Shown: positions 24,601 to 37,977, counted from the stretch's first letter. The stretch: DNA of 64,000 nt from Puffinus mauretanicus (GCA_023333565.1 JAJKFH010002906.1:2620501-2684500), one strand, 5' to 3'. The notes: a model not told the origin generated them from the sequence alone. Translations and numbers: made by a program.

Positions 24601-27600
24601 GTATGATGAAAATAGAACTTGCCTACTCAATACTCTATTTACAATTGCAAATGAAGGACAAGATTGATAAATCATCCAATTTCTGCCAACTTCTACACAA
24701 ATAAGTTACCTATAGGCCAGAATTAATTTGTTGCAATGACACTGCAAGGTCAGGTGTTCTAAGGAAGCGTTGTGCCAGCCTCTCCACAAAGGGATGACGG
24801 CAGAGTCATCTATTTGTCCTCTTCAGGTTTAGAACTGATGTCTTTAGCAACTTTTTTTGACATGAAAAGGTGATGGCAGGCCAGAGGAGGAGCTTCTGAA
24901 CCTGCAATTTTACAGTGACCTGCATACTGAATGGAGAAGAGCAGTAGTTGCATTCCCAGTATTACTGCTGGTTCAAAGACTGTGAAAATGGAGTTTAGTG
25001 AACAAATTTGCATTCCCACATAATCTCACATGCCAGGCTGTTGTGGGGAATAGGTGAATATAAAATTCCTATCTGCATTCTTCATATGTAAATTTAACAT
25101 ACACTTTTCACCTAAGAAGTCTGGTCCAATGAATCACTTGTCTTATCTAGACTCTTCTGCCTTAAAGGTTTGATGAAGAAGTATGAAAAACTATAAAATC
25201 TCTCTGCATGAAGAGGAAAAGCAAAGCAAAATAAAAAGTTAAAGAAGAAAGAAGTTTTTCCTTAGCCACTGCCAAGTATCAAATTAGTTTCTGTTCATTT
25301 GAAGACTCATTTTGTATTAACTTTTCTTCTGACATTACAGGAAACAGAACTTGCCTGAGGCTTCATCCTTTAAAGACTATTTCTGAGATGTTTTGCCTGT
25401 AATTGTTAGTTGTCATGAGGTTGCCTTGCTCTTGGATCACAGTTTGTGAAGAGAGAAATCTGAACAAACATATTATTTTTAAAACCATGATGATACACGA
25501 TAGCAAAATGTCATTCATGTTCCATTTTGGCGTAGTGATCTTTTCTCTGCATACATGAGATATATACATAATGGTATGCTTAAAGGGAAAAATATGTATT
25601 TGAAAGAAAAAAAAACCCTGTTCAACAGTTTAAAATGCAAAACAAAGCTTATTTACCCGTAAAAGAAATCCATATCAATCCCTATGATTCTCCTCGCCTC
25701 CAGATTGTGATGGAAAAATGAAGCAATTAAAACAAAAACAGGAAGTTTTTTCAAGCCTGCTTGGAGCACTGAGACTGAAGAGCACTAGAGTGGTAAGACT
25801 TACCAATTAATCCTGATTCTGTTCCTTACTGGACACACTGGCAAGTCAGTGAGGATCTGTACACACAGCTCTTAACTGTATTTATGACCAGGTAATGAAA
25901 TTGTTGACCCTGAATGCAGCTTCTTCTAAATACCGCTGAGGAGCAAATGTTCGTAACCATGAATAGTAATTTTAGAAAACCATATTTCACACTGTGAAAA
26001 AAAAGCTAAGTATGAGATTTACTTGTCACAACCTTAAAGTTAGAAGGAAGTAATACTAAAGTATGTGTTCAGGTTCCTTCTATATTCAATGGAGAGAAGT
26101 GTGGGCTTCAAAACACCTCTAAAGGGAAATTTCAGGCACCTAATTTTGGTGTCTACAACTAAGTGCTTAGGAGTATTTCCTTATTATGTGTGGATTACAT
26201 TATTATTGAATTAGGACCTTGTAACTCATTTTGCATAGTTTGAGAGATATGGAAGAGGAAGGCTGGCTTGCTTTCATTCTTTTTTCTGCAGGAGGACATC
26301 CCAAGGCAAACTGACTCATATGCAACTTATCGTCCTTCTAGGAACATTTTCTTCAGAAACACATTCTCTGGTTGGCACCTATGAAACTGTATGAAAGAAT
26401 ATTAATACAAACACAACCAAATAGTTGTAGTTGCACAGAGACTCTTGAATGAAACCTTTACCTTCTTCCCACTGGAACAACCAACCAGCCAATTGTGCAG
26501 GTACCAGATGAGCCATGTCACTCTCTGGGCTTCAAACCACAGCAAATGCACAGCTGTGTTGTTGACTATTTCTTTAGGCAATTAGGGAACAATACTCATT
26601 AGTTTCTGAGCAGTGCCAGAGATTCCTCACTTAGAAGATGGGTGTAATATTATGCTCTCTTATCTGATGAAATATTTAGCTATGGCTTTAGCTATCCTGC
26701 ACAATTAAGACCAAGAGCTGAAAGTAATTCCTTTATGAGAGCTGTTAGGCCAGTGAAGATTATTAAATATAGGATTTTTTTCCAGAAAAAGCAGACGTCT
26801 ATGCGTGGAAAAAATAGCTCTAAGTCTTTTATTTTTTTATCTTAAATAAGGTATCTGGGAAAGCACATTTGAGAATGCTAGGACTTGTGCAATATCATGT
26901 AACTTTTCAAATTACAAGATATGAATTTATACTGCAAGGTTAAACATTTTTTGTAGCTTTTCAGTCTGACAGTACAAAGTGCTAGTTATACATGACATAA
27001 TGAAGTCATACAAGACAGAAATGAATTATTCATGAAACTGGTCATACTTATTCTGAAAAATTTTGCATGTATTATTTTTCACATATTACTCTACATAACT
27101 GGAAAGAAAAATTGGGAACAAAATGGGTGGGAGATCTTCACAGCCAAATAACCCAAACCACACGAACTTTTCTAACTGTCACCATTTCTCAAGTTGGTGG
27201 GGCTCAATCTCACCCTGTCAAATTCAGGTCTAATAATCTGCTGTTGTTTGGGATGGATATAATGACAAAGTAGTCTCTTAGCATGTTTGAGATGGATATA
27301 ATAGCAAAATAAACTCTTAGCATGCTGCAAGAACTTGAAAAAAGGGACACAATAGATCTTTTTCTCAGTAGAATATAGCACCTACTGAATCTAACGTTCA
27401 CACTTGAACCTTATCATGACACTTTCTTCCCCCTTAAAATGATACCTTAATTAGGTGTGTCTCTAAATTATTATAGAAGAAGAAGAATATGAAATAAATT
27501 ATTCCCAAACTACTTTGCTTGGCAAAGCTTGGTATTTTTAAGGTGAGCAAACAATAAATTGATCTTTTTCATATAATGTCATCATGTATTAAATCTATTT

Positions 27601-28574
27601 ATTTCACTATTGAAAGTAAGAGGTTTTTTTCCCATAGAGGTGACTCTTCAGTGATTTCTGTGCATGTATTCTTGCACTGTTCCTGAAGACCATTCCATGT
27701 ATAAGACAAGAAAATAAAGAACTGTTTTATGAATGCAATTATAACAATGGAGGAAAGAATGAGCAAAGCAGAACGTTAGACTAGAAAAATTTCCTTGCAT
27801 GGAAAGGCACTACAAATACACCTAGTGCACTTGAAAGTATGGTTTTTGTTCTCTGTGATGAACAAAAATGCATAAGGCAATTCAGTCCTTTAGAGGTCTG
27901 AATTTTGTCTGCTTTGATATGAATACTGAGACAACTGTTTGGAGTGCTGTTCCCGATAAGAAATAAAGTGAAGTAGGAGAAGGCATTTGAACAGTATAGG
28001 GATAGTCACACTTGTAACGATTAAACACAGTTTCATGCAGAGTAATTTCAAAAGCAAAATCGTTACAAAGGGAACAAAATGTACTTTTACAGGAGCTTTA
28101 TCTGACATGATAACACTATTCCTAATGTTAGTAACATACGCTAGTTTCATAGTCTCTGTTTTGTTTGTTTATACAATCTACTATCTGTGTCACAGTCCTA
28201 ATAATTGCAAAAGTAAGTATCACATAGTTCTGCATTCTTACCCTTTTCCTTTCTCATCTATATTCTCAATTTTTAAATGTTTTGCTGTTAAGTGTTTACT
28301 CTTAACTTCCGAAGAGAAGGATCATGGATGGTTAGAAAGCAAGAGTGGGAAGGTGAACCTTAGTAGACTGAGTGGGAGATATGGAAAGACAACAAACTGC
28401 AGGTTTCCAAGAACCCAAAAAGGCTAAGACACCATTCTAAGAAATAGTTTCAACATGGGCTTGTTTCAAAGTTTTCTGAATCACTTTGCTATTTCATCTC
28501 ACTCAATTACATGCTAGTGATCTGCAAGGCAAGAGGAAAAACTCCACGCAACAGTACAGGCAGGGTTAGAAAAC
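21697..28574. other. AT-rich intergenic DNA
   Basis: No gene recognised. 23681-23725 (AGTCACAGATTATCATGG...GGGAAAGGC) faintly resembles a minus-strand CR1 tail but cannot be extended. The 39-bp duplication at 27252 is listed separately. Confidence 0.55.
27252..27329 (+). repeat. 39-bp tandem duplication, diverged
   Basis: GATGGATATAATGACAAAG...CTCTTAGCATGTTT at 27252-27290 repeats at 27291-27329 as GATGGATATAATAGCAAAA...CTCTTAGCATGCTG. Several substitutions separate the copies, so the event is not recent. Confidence 0.8.
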
Positions 28575-29285
28575 AGCTTTGCTGAAAAGGACCGGCGAGA
28601 AAGCTATCTTGATGGCCCGTAAGTTCAACATGAGTCAGCAATGTATCCTGTTGTGACAAAGGTTAACCACGTACCAGGCTGCATTAGCAAAAGCTTAGCC
28701 AGCAGGTCAAGAAAGTCGATTATTTCCCTTTATTCAGCACTATGGAGGCTGCATTTGAAATACAGTGATCAGGTCAGGGCACCCCAAGAAGAGAGATGTG
28801 TTGTCAAACTGGAGAGAGTACAGCAGAGAGCCACTCAGATTGTTAGAGGGCTGGAGCACAGGACATAGGCACAGAGCCTGAGAGGAGCTGGACTTTTTCA
28901 ACCGGCAGAAGAGAAGGCTGTTGGGGGATACACTTCATTTCTTTCACTTTATTCTTTTTATTTTGTTATTTAAAGAAGGGTTATAGAGAAAACAGAGCCA
29001 GTTTCTTAGACTTGCACAGCAAAAAGGACAAGAGACAACGGTCAGTAATTTCAACAAAATAAATTCCAATTGGACATAAGGAAAAAATTATTTCCAGAGA
29101 GAAGTTAAGAATTGGAACAGGCTGCCCAAAGGTGTTGTGTCACCTCCACCATGGAAACATTCAACACCCCACGGAGGAAGGCCCTAAGCAACTTCATTGC
29201 TTAACATTGAAGCAAGCCCTACTCTGATCAGGAGGTGGGACTAGGTAACCTTCAGAGGTCTTTTTCAACCTGAATTATGCTATGA
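28575..29285 (+). mobile_element. CR1 LINE, old decayed 3' fragment (copy 4)
   Basis: Recognisable blocks in order: AACATGAGTCAGCAATGT, codons for SLASRSRKSIISLYSALW, VQQRATQIVRGLEH, then GAAGAGAAGGCTGT, GACATAAGGAAAAAATTATTTCC, TGGAACAGGCTGCCCAAAGG and GGGACTAGGTAACCTTCAGAGG, ending near GAATTATGCTATGAACT. A T-rich stretch at 28936-28975 interrupts it between the EKRRL and RFRLDIR homologies. Multiple frameshifts and stops; an ancient copy. Confidence 0.85.
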
Positions 29286-30149
29286 ACTATGAGGAAATCC
29301 TTTTTCCTACTTATCCACAGAGCAATTACAATGCCAAAATTCTGCAGTCATTTTTATGCAGCATAGACCAGCTGAATAAAGAGATCCATTCCTATTCCCT
29401 TGCTCAGCCATTCATTCCTATCTTTATATTAACTCCGCACTTGTGCCAACACAAAAGCTTGTGCTTCCAGGTGGTAAACTAGGCAGAGAAACTGGTCCAA
29501 GTTGAAAATGGAATATTTATTTTGCCTGCCCCTCTGCCATTACCTCCCTTTGTCCAGCACAACTGTTTGTGTGAGCACAGCAGCAGAAAAAGTAATCTGG
29601 GGAAGGCTGAAATGCCTCTTTTGGCAGCTTCAGGAGTTTAAAGTGATGGTTAAACTACAGCATAAATTTCTCTAGCTTATCCACAGCCAATGCCCGTCAG
29701 CTCTCTTGTAATAAACTGTTTCTATGGGTATAATCTCTCCTTGTGGTTTCTGCTCAGTTAGCTCACCTCAGCTGGTGAGCTGTGGCCTCTGTGGCATGTT
29801 ACATCTGCTGTGTGATATTGACCATGTCACAAGCCAAATTTTCAAAAATGTCAAACAATTTTTCATCCCTTATATTTTTGAATTCCTTATAAGGGCCTCA
29901 TGAGCCTAGAGGGGCTCTAGCTTTGTTACCTACAACATTATGACAAGACTCAAATTCACTGAAAGTGGTTTTTTTTCTTTAAGTGGAGGAACCTAAAAGG
30001 ACTAGTCACTAAAATTGTTGCTCTTAATCACTGTGGTCCTTGTCTCCATAAGCATAATACCTTTGTAACTTTAAAGGACAGTATGAGGAAAAAAAATATG
30101 TTAGTTTTAGGAAGTACCCAGATAACACGGTGATACAAAAGCATAATGT
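29286..30149. other. Intergenic DNA
   Basis: Nothing recognisable between CR1 copy 4 and the GC-rich island. Confidence 0.55.
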
Positions 30150-31067
30150 TAAGAGCTGTTGCAAGTGGCTGCCACCTCCAGCAGCTCCAGGCCTGGGGAT
30201 TCCTCCTGCCCGGCTGCTGGAGCCCAGCCCGGTGCCCAGGGACCCAGGGTCTCTGCCCAGGCTGAGGGACGCAGTTGACACCTTCTCCTTTGCAGGTTCA
30301 ACCTGTAGTGAAGCTGAGCACGTACCCCAGACACAAACACACGGGGGGACACAGACACACAGAGAGGACGCGGCCATGGCCGGTCACACAGGCGGCCACA
30401 GACAAGGCGCTGCCCCCAGCAGCACCCGCACTGAGGAGTCACAGCAGACACGGGCACAGGCAGCCACGTCCCCTCCTCCTCTTGGGCTGGCAGAGGCAGA
30501 AGGTCACTGGTGCAGCACACACACCACGCTCTCCGGGGTCACAGGCACACGCACATTCGTGGATCCCCCGAGCACCAGCACGGCCCCTCTGCCCGCCTGG
30601 CACCCCTGCCCAGATCCCGGACCCCCTTACCTGCCCCACGGGTCCCCAACTAGCCGGCTGGTCCAGCTGGGTGCTCGCTGCACACACGCAGCACTCGCAC
30701 ACTCATCCCACAGGCACCCCCCAACTCGCGGGTCCCCCCGAACACCAGCAGGGACCCTCTGCCCGCCTGATACCCCTGCCCGGACCTGGGGCCTCCTGCT
30801 CACCGGCTGGTCCAGCTTGGAGGTTGCCAGCGAATCCACACGCACACCCCATCACACCCGGTTTGGGGAAGTTACGGCGTTTAGGACCGGAGTTTTTGCT
30901 CAGCCAGAGATTCAGCGTGCGGCTGCTGAGAAGCCATTTGAACTACTCTAGCCTGCAGTTCCTTTTCCTCTGAGGCGGCGGTGAGCCCGCCTGCTTCGCA
31001 GTGCTGTTCTGAAGATCAGTGCGCTCAGGTCAGACATTCAAGTCGTAACGCCTAAAAAAAAAAAAGA
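30150..31067 (+). repeat. GC-rich island with 170-bp tandem duplication; probable dispersed repeat (possibly LTR)
   Basis: An isolated GC- and CAC-rich block in AT-rich DNA. Units beginning GGATCCCCCGAGCACCAGCA (30561) and GGTCCCCCCGAACACCAGCA (30731) are related over most of a 170-bp period, both containing CTCTGCCCGCCTG and GGCTGGTCCAGCT. The block ends in an A-run at 31053-31064. Overlapping frames of up to 273 codons on both strands have low-complexity Pro/His/Thr composition, no family motif and no conserved start, so I treat them as by-products of GC content. It could be an avian LTR or a CpG-type promoter of a non-coding RNA; I cannot decide. Confidence 0.45.
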
Positions 31068-32080
31068 GAATACCTTGATGAAGATACTGAATAAAAGCTT
31101 CCTTCAAAGCAAAAGGAAGGAATCGAGAAGATTAAAAAAGGCACCTCGCCTAAGAGTTCAAAGCACAAAAAAGGAGGAGGGAATTCCTTTTACCTGGCCT
31201 CAGTCAGGTGCCCACATTAGCAGACTATCACAGAAGTAAAAGAGAATCAACCTACATAATGTTCAGAAAGCAATTTACATTACGTGTCGTTACTTGTTAG
31301 AGGCACTTCTTCGGTCACATCTACAGTAAGAAGCTTTCCCTGGTCCAGGCATACGCTGACTCTCTGTCAGGGCTAGACTTAACGCACGTGCCAACCTCTC
31401 GTCTACCACTGGGCACTCTCAGAAAAGGAATGCGCATTTGGGGAGGGCAGCCGCAGCACGTTTCAGTTGTTCCCTTATCTAGACAGCTGGGAACGGTATT
31501 AGAATGAACCACACTAGAGAAGTGTAAATGCAGCCTTTGTGACTGGTTTTTACGGCCTCCACTTGCTTTTTCATAGTCACCATGGATCTGTATCTGAGCA
31601 AAAACTCAGCTTGGGTCCTAAATCCCGTTCCAGTAATGTATTTATACCCTTCACACCATGAAAAACTAAGAAAACTAAGAACTTCTAAGAACCGTTCTTA
31701 GTCTAGGCTACCTTGGTCTGTGCTCATAGCTAAACCTAAGTTAGGATCACTGAGAAAAGCACGCAGACTACCTGCCTCTGAAGAATATGAGATACTCACA
31801 CTATCACCCCTGGCTCTTAACCCTTCTCTAGTTCCCTTCTCATAGGATCGCTGTTGGCTGACTGTTCCGTCTGGTCTCTGTTTTTCAGTTTATGAGTTGT
31901 CTAGGATTCCTCTACCTCTTGAAAGAGATTTAAGGACTGCCTCATGAGTGCAAAGGGGGCCTTGGTGATTAGCCTCCTAACTTTGGTAGTATTAATCTCC
32001 AAGTAGAAAGACAATTGACAAATAAGATGTATAACACTACAGGACTTCCTACTGTGGCTGCTACATAATGACTACCTGTC

Positions 32081-32107
32081 ATTAAAAGCTTCTCAGAAGC
32101 TTTTAAT
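32081..32107. repeat. Perfect 27-nt palindrome (13-bp arms, 1-nt centre)
   Basis: ATTAAAAGCTTCT, a central C, then AGAAGCTTTTAAT, an exact reverse complement. The sequence AATAAA follows immediately, overlapping the right arm. No gene lies nearby. Confidence 0.9.
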
Positions 32108-35078
32108 AAACTCAGAGAAAATTGTTTGCAGTGGTTGGTGTTCCAGAAGGCACAATCAGTTTTATAAAGAATTTTTGCAGACTTTGGACACGTTGGTGTT
32201 CATACAACACTCAGATATATTCTCATACTGATTTGGGCTAACTTCCATTAAAACTAGCCCTTTATCAAGAAAAGAATTAGAAAATTACTTTTTATTTGAG
32301 GAATAAAATATACAGAAACTTCACATTCCCTTACCGCGTAAGATCATTAGATATTCTTTGTTTCTTTATTAAGATCGTTAAGGTTAGACATGTCCTCCCA
32401 GTAGGTATCTCTATTAAGATTACTTACCTACACCCAACACTTACCAGCTCCACAGACTTTTAAAATGTGTCACTTGCCTAACATTGAAGGCTTTAAAGGA
32501 GAACATACCAACTCAAAGAAACACTTTATATTTTCAACCACTTGGTAATGCATAGGTGTAAAGACAGATTTAAACTTTTTAAGACTTTTTTTAGACCTTT
32601 AAAACTGCATTGCTAGTCTTCACTTCCTCTTTTATTGCTTTCAGTGAATTTTCTACTGAACACTGAGAGCAAGCAGGTGTAATGAGAAGAAACAGAAGAG
32701 GACTCATAAAACATATGGACTACATTTTTCAAAATTAGGTATAATCTAGTGTGTATTTCTAAATTACGCATATAGAAACTAGTAGTACGTAACTGACCAT
32801 GTGCAACACCAACACCTGACTTGTACTGCACAGCAGGTATTGGATCCATGAATTAACTGCATATTTCAAGTTGTGAGTATCTAGTTTTGAAATTCTAGCC
32901 TATATATCCATTTACTACAACAAGTAACAGTAACAAGTAAACCATTTTTATGCTTGTTGTCTGTTTAAATAGTACTTACCCAAGGAAAATGGACAGACAT
33001 TTTTAAATGTCCTTTCCTCTCCATCTATGGACATGTATTCCATAAATTCAAGAACAGCGGCTACAAAACATAGTTAACATACTGGAGTATGAAATGTTCT
33101 CTGTAGGAAAAAAAAAAGAAAATTCACAGACAGCTTGTTTATGACTAGAAGAGTGTAAACATGCATCTATTTTATTTAGCTCAGTAATCCTCTGACAGAA
33201 CTTGTAATGTGTTTGATCAGCAGGCTTCTTGTTCATCTTCCATCATAGAAGTATCTCTGCTTTCCTCAGGGGTATTGACAGCTGGCAGCAATCAAAGCCA
33301 TCTAACTGCCAGTATCTCATTTAAAGGGAATGACATTCAGCTACAAAACTCCAAAATGTCTTTAATTCACTGTACTGCGCATCTCAATGAAAAAATACAT
33401 CCTCACTTACAAAAGGAGACATTTAGACCTTTTTTCTAGGAAGGGTTTTGTTCATTAATCAGTACTTCAGAGGTGCGTAGCACATGGCATCACTTCTTCT
33501 TAGCAGACCTCAGGCGTAAGGCAGCCTTGTCTATCATAACCCACTTTGGATATGTTGTCTTTGAGTTAAACAATAGGAAGTCCTCTTCTTCAGAATTAGT
33601 GTAATTGGTTTATCTGTGGCCTTTCAAAGAGAAGAAGCATATTTCAGCAAATCACACTTTAAAAACAGATCACTCTACCTGTCTGGCTTTTCAGCCCGTT
33701 CATGGCAAGTCAAATGTAAGTTATCCCATAATATGCTGGAGTAGAGTCCCGTGTAATTTTCCTTCTTACTTCTATCTCATTTTCTAGGATTCTCAAAGAA
33801 GAAAAGTCAAACCAACAAGGTTTTTAATGACAGAGGTAGAAAGTGGAAGAACTTTTTCTGAAAATTGCAAACGGTATCAAGCTCTGTCAGCATCTTGTCC
33901 TGACTTTGGAAAATGTTGGGAGTTTAGTCTCCTAACCTGGCATATATTAAATAGCCTGGAACTACACAGTGGCTCTCCAGCAATTCCCAGCCTGTCCCAG
34001 TGTCAGGTTTTGATATAGTGTGACCCTCTGGAAAAGCGAAAAGGCCAACCTGAATGCCCCAATACTCTAGAGAATTTTATACATTGCTGTACCGAGGGAC
34101 TAACCGGAATCAGTGATGGGACTGGCACAATCTTCTTCTGTGATGTACGCACACTGTCATCACTTGTAACTTCTGCAGAGTAGTGGGGTCAATTTTGTTT
34201 TTTACTTACCATGCTGGTAATTGTCCTGGTTACCAGGGCATGAACAGATCTATATCCGAATTTGAACCCCTGTGTCTCTCTATCATATGCCTCTTTTTTT
34301 GTCCTTCAAGTCTGTAGTGTCTCTTCACCCTCCTTAAGCCTATTTTGGCCCTCGTGAATTCAGTTCCTAGGCAAATGCTAGCTACATCATGCTTTTATGT
34401 GTTAATTCTGTATCTTCAGTTGTGTATTCCAGTTCCCAATTTCAGTCTGGACTTTTATCAGATGTCCTTTCTTTCCTGACATTATACATTTGGCTCCTGC
34501 ATCACTCACAGACTTTTATATCTTTTCAGATTTTTTTTAAATGCATCCTTCATTCATTTCACACTTGTGTGGAAGGCCCCATTCTCAGTCAGGCTTAATA
34601 GTGTATTATCATGACGAAGTTATTTAACAATTAGCTTGAGTTAATTAAAAACTACGAAGCATAACAAGTGACACAGAACCAGATATAGTCATAAATAAGG
34701 GACCTTCTGATTGTCTTCCTCCTCATTCAGTGCTTAGATCGCAAATGTAAGTGTTCCTTAAATTTTTTGTTTTCCTTTCACAATCCAGGTTAAAGTTCTA
34801 GTGATCTTTTATATGTCCTATTCTTCAACTCAGACTACTCCCTCTACCACTTACTATACTTGTGTTCAGCAGCCACAGTAGGGCAAAACGCTTAGATGAG
34901 ATCTTGTTTATTCAGTGACTAGTTCTAAATGCTTCTGAATAATAGAATACAAGTTATTGTAGTTCCTTCTTTGGCTCCCTAATTCAAAACCAGCCATTTA
35001 TAATGACAGCTTCTAACTTCTCACATTCTTCTTTCTCTTTTAACATGACATATGGGCTATAGTCTGAAGCAATTGATT

Positions 35079-35140
35079 AAAAAAACCCAACAAACAAAAC
35101 AAAAAAAAAACCCCAACAAACAAAACCAAAAAAAACCAAC
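35079..35140 (+). repeat. A/C low-complexity tract
   Basis: A-rich sequence with CCCAACAAACAAAAC-type units repeated twice, resembling a decayed poly-A or (CAAAA)n tract. No adjacent retrotransposed gene was recognised. Confidence 0.85.
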
Positions 35141-36534
35141 CTGAATTTACAGGTCAGTTCAAAAAGTTGAATATATCCTCCATTTCATATTCATTGCATA
35201 ACCTACTGGTCAGAGTCACCCAACTGATGAACTGTAAATTACGAGTCTTTTTTGTGCTAAAAGTCCACACTGGAAGAGATACACAACACTATGAAACAGC
35301 TGAAGCTATGAGTTGTCCGATATCAAAATGGACGAAAGAGCAATTCTGGGGACTGTGATCAAGGGCTACAGAAGTCACATTGGCTCAGGTTGTTTCCACG
35401 GTTTATTCTATGAAAGAATTTATCCAGCAAAACCTTGGAGTAGGGGAGTGCTGGTACAGCTATCTGCTCACTCCCAGAATAAATAACTCCATTGGTCCAG
35501 AAAACTGACTACATTTCTTGCAGCTACAAAAATTAATCAAAGTCTTATCTGTACGCTTTTACAATACTCATTTTAAAATTGTGATTCGTCTGCCATTTTT
35601 CTTATATCTGTATGCTTTTTCAAACCTATTTTGCAACACGAAGTTAAATTTTGCACATAGGATTAGAAGGCGTGCATAGAGCAGTTAAATAATAGTTACT
35701 TCTTTTTTTCCAGTTCCATTTCTGATCCCCTTGCGCATTTTTATACCTTGGTATTGTAGAAGGTCTGTGCCTTTCTACAGTTATCCTAAGCTGACTATTG
35801 CACGAGTCAAAGCCTAGGTAAATCAAGAGTAGAGAGATTAAAAAATGTCATTAGTGCAGCTGTTTATTATTTTTCCCTTGAGGTGACATCAGATATCAAA
35901 GCCTTGCAGCTTAAAACTTAGCCAAGGTATATACTGCAGCAGATTGCCCATCTGGTGTGACTTCAGAATATTAAAGTCTCTTGCAGGCTATCAGCACAAG
36001 GACCAGTCAAAATCTTTGCAATCATCCAGACATTTTATTTCACACTACACAGAGTTGTGTGATCTCCAATTAAGATGTTCAAAATCATCGTTATTAGCTT
36101 GTGATGAATGTTGATCATATCGCCCAACCACAACAATTCTGCATTTCATCTGTAACTGTCCAGCTAACATGTAGTTACTGAAACAAGGTTTTGTCCGCGA
36201 TCCAAAATATTACAGGAAATCAAGAACTGTCATTTACAAAGTGTGAAGTCAAACAACTTCCTAGACTCCGTTGAACACTGTCACTGTAGATTAATGTGAT
36301 ACAACTCCTAAGTGATTGCAAAGCCATGATTTACATAAGACTGAATCTGAATGAATATAGTTTGTATAATCTCCCAATTTAAAAGAAATGGTTGTACAAT
36401 GACAGATTCAGTTCTAGATACACAGGCCAAGTTTTCCTCTTTCCACCTAAAACATAAATGAATAATTATATCTATCCCCAACTCCTCTCACAAGCCATAC
36501 TAATAGACATGGGGATAAAACAGTCAATTCTGAG

Positions 36535-37977
36535 ATTATAGAATCATAGAATCATAGAATCAGTAAGGTTGGAAAAGACCTTTAAGATCATCGAGTCCAA
36601 CCGTCAATCCAATACACCATGCCCACTACACCATGTCCCTAAGGGCCTCATCTACACGTCTTTTAAATACCTCCAGGGATGGTGACTCTACCACTTCCCT
36701 GGGCAGCCTGTTCCAAGGCCTGACCACTCTTTCAGTAAAGAAATTTCTCCTAATGTCCAATCTAAACCTCCCCTGGCGCAACTTGAGGCCATTTCCTCTT
36801 GTCCTATCGCTAGTTACTTGGGAGAAGAGACCAACACCCACCTCGCTACAACCTCCTTTCAGGTAGTTGTAGAGCGCGATGAGGTCTCCCTCAGCCTCCT
36901 CTTCTCCAGGCTAAACAACCCCAGTTCCCTCAGCCGCTCCTCATAAGACTTGTGCTCCAGGCCCTTCACCAGCTTCGTTGCCCTCCTCTGGACACGCTCC
37001 AGCACCTCCATGTCCTTCTTGTAGTGAGGGGCCCAGAACTGAACACAGTATTCGAGGTGCGGCCTCACCAGTGCCGAGTACAGGGGCACGATCACCTCCC
37101 TGCTCCTGCTGGCCACACTATTTCTGATACAGGCCAGGATGCCATTGGCCTTCTTGGCCACCTGGGCACACTGCCGGCTCATGTTCAGCCGGCTGTCAAC
37201 CAGCACCCCCAGGTCCTTTTCCTCCGGGCAGCTTTCCAGCCACTCTTCCCCAAGCCTGTAGCGTTGCCTGGGGTTGTTGTGGCCCAAGTGCAGGACCCGG
37301 CACTTGGCCTTGTTGAACCCATACAGTTGGCCTCAGCCCATCGATCCAGCCTGTCCAGGTCCCTCTGCAGAGCCTTCCTACCCTCCAGCAGATCAACACT
37401 CCCGCCCAGCTTGGTGTCATCTGCAAACTTACTGAGGGAGCACTCGATCCCCTCATCCAGATAAAAATATGAACAAGACCGGCCCCAAAACTGAGCCCTG
37501 GGGAACACCGCTCGTGACCGGCCGCCAACTGGACTTAATTCTGTTGACCACAACTCTCTGGGCTCGCCCATCCAGCCAGTTTTTACCCAGCAGTGTACCT
37601 GTCTAGGCCGTGAGCCGCCAGCTTCTCTAGGAGAATGCCGTGGGAGACAGTGTCAAAGGCTTTACTGAAGTCCAGGTAGACCACATCCACAGCCTTTCCC
37701 TCATCCACTAAGCGGGTCACCTGGTCATAGAAGATCAGGTTGGTCAAACAGGACCTGCCTTCCATGAAGCCGTGCTGGCTGGGCCTGATCCCCTGGTTGT
37801 CCCGGACATGGCTCGTGAGCGCCCTCAAAACAAACCGCTCCATGATCTTCCCCGGCACCGAGGTCAGGCTGACCGGCCTGTAGTTCCCCGGATCCTCCTT
37901 CCGGCCCTTCTTATAGATGGGCGTCACATTGGCGAGCCTCCAGTTGTCCGGGACCTCCCCAGTTAACCAGGACTGCT
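36535..37977 (-). mobile_element. CR1 LINE, 5'-truncated, 1.4 kb with reverse-transcriptase end (copy 5)
   Basis: Read on the minus strand from 37977. Reverse-transcriptase blocks come first: NYRPVSLTSVPGKIMER, the QHGF region and [17 protein letters not shown] (37583-37927). After a break come [14 protein letters not shown], containing the catalytic ADD core, and then the C-terminal blocks [31 protein letters not shown] and [12 protein letters not shown]. Frame changes near 37571, 37287 and 36850, and a deletion around the LFNIFIN-type motif, mean it is dead. The tail at 36535-36562 is ATAGAATC-type repeat on the plus strand. Same subfamily as copy 1 but with more 5' sequence. Confidence 0.95.

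Larger units (their letters stand above)
31068..36534. other. AT-rich intergenic DNA
   Basis: No gene recognised. Holds the 27-nt palindrome (32081), a smaller inverted repeat CTAAGAAC-C-GTTCTTAG near 31686-31702, and the A/C tract at 35079. Confidence 0.55.

Noticed and set aside
30130..30951. 273-codon plus-strand frame and overlapping frames of 232 (plus) and 123 (minus) codons
   Set aside because: All arise in the GC-rich block with an internal 170-bp duplication; composition is low-complexity Pro/His/Thr/Ala, several frames are open at once, and no domain is recognisable.
37583..37927. Reverse-transcriptase-like frame as a host gene
   Set aside because: It is part of a 5'-truncated CR1 whose other domains follow in order on the same strand with frame breaks and a CR1 tail.
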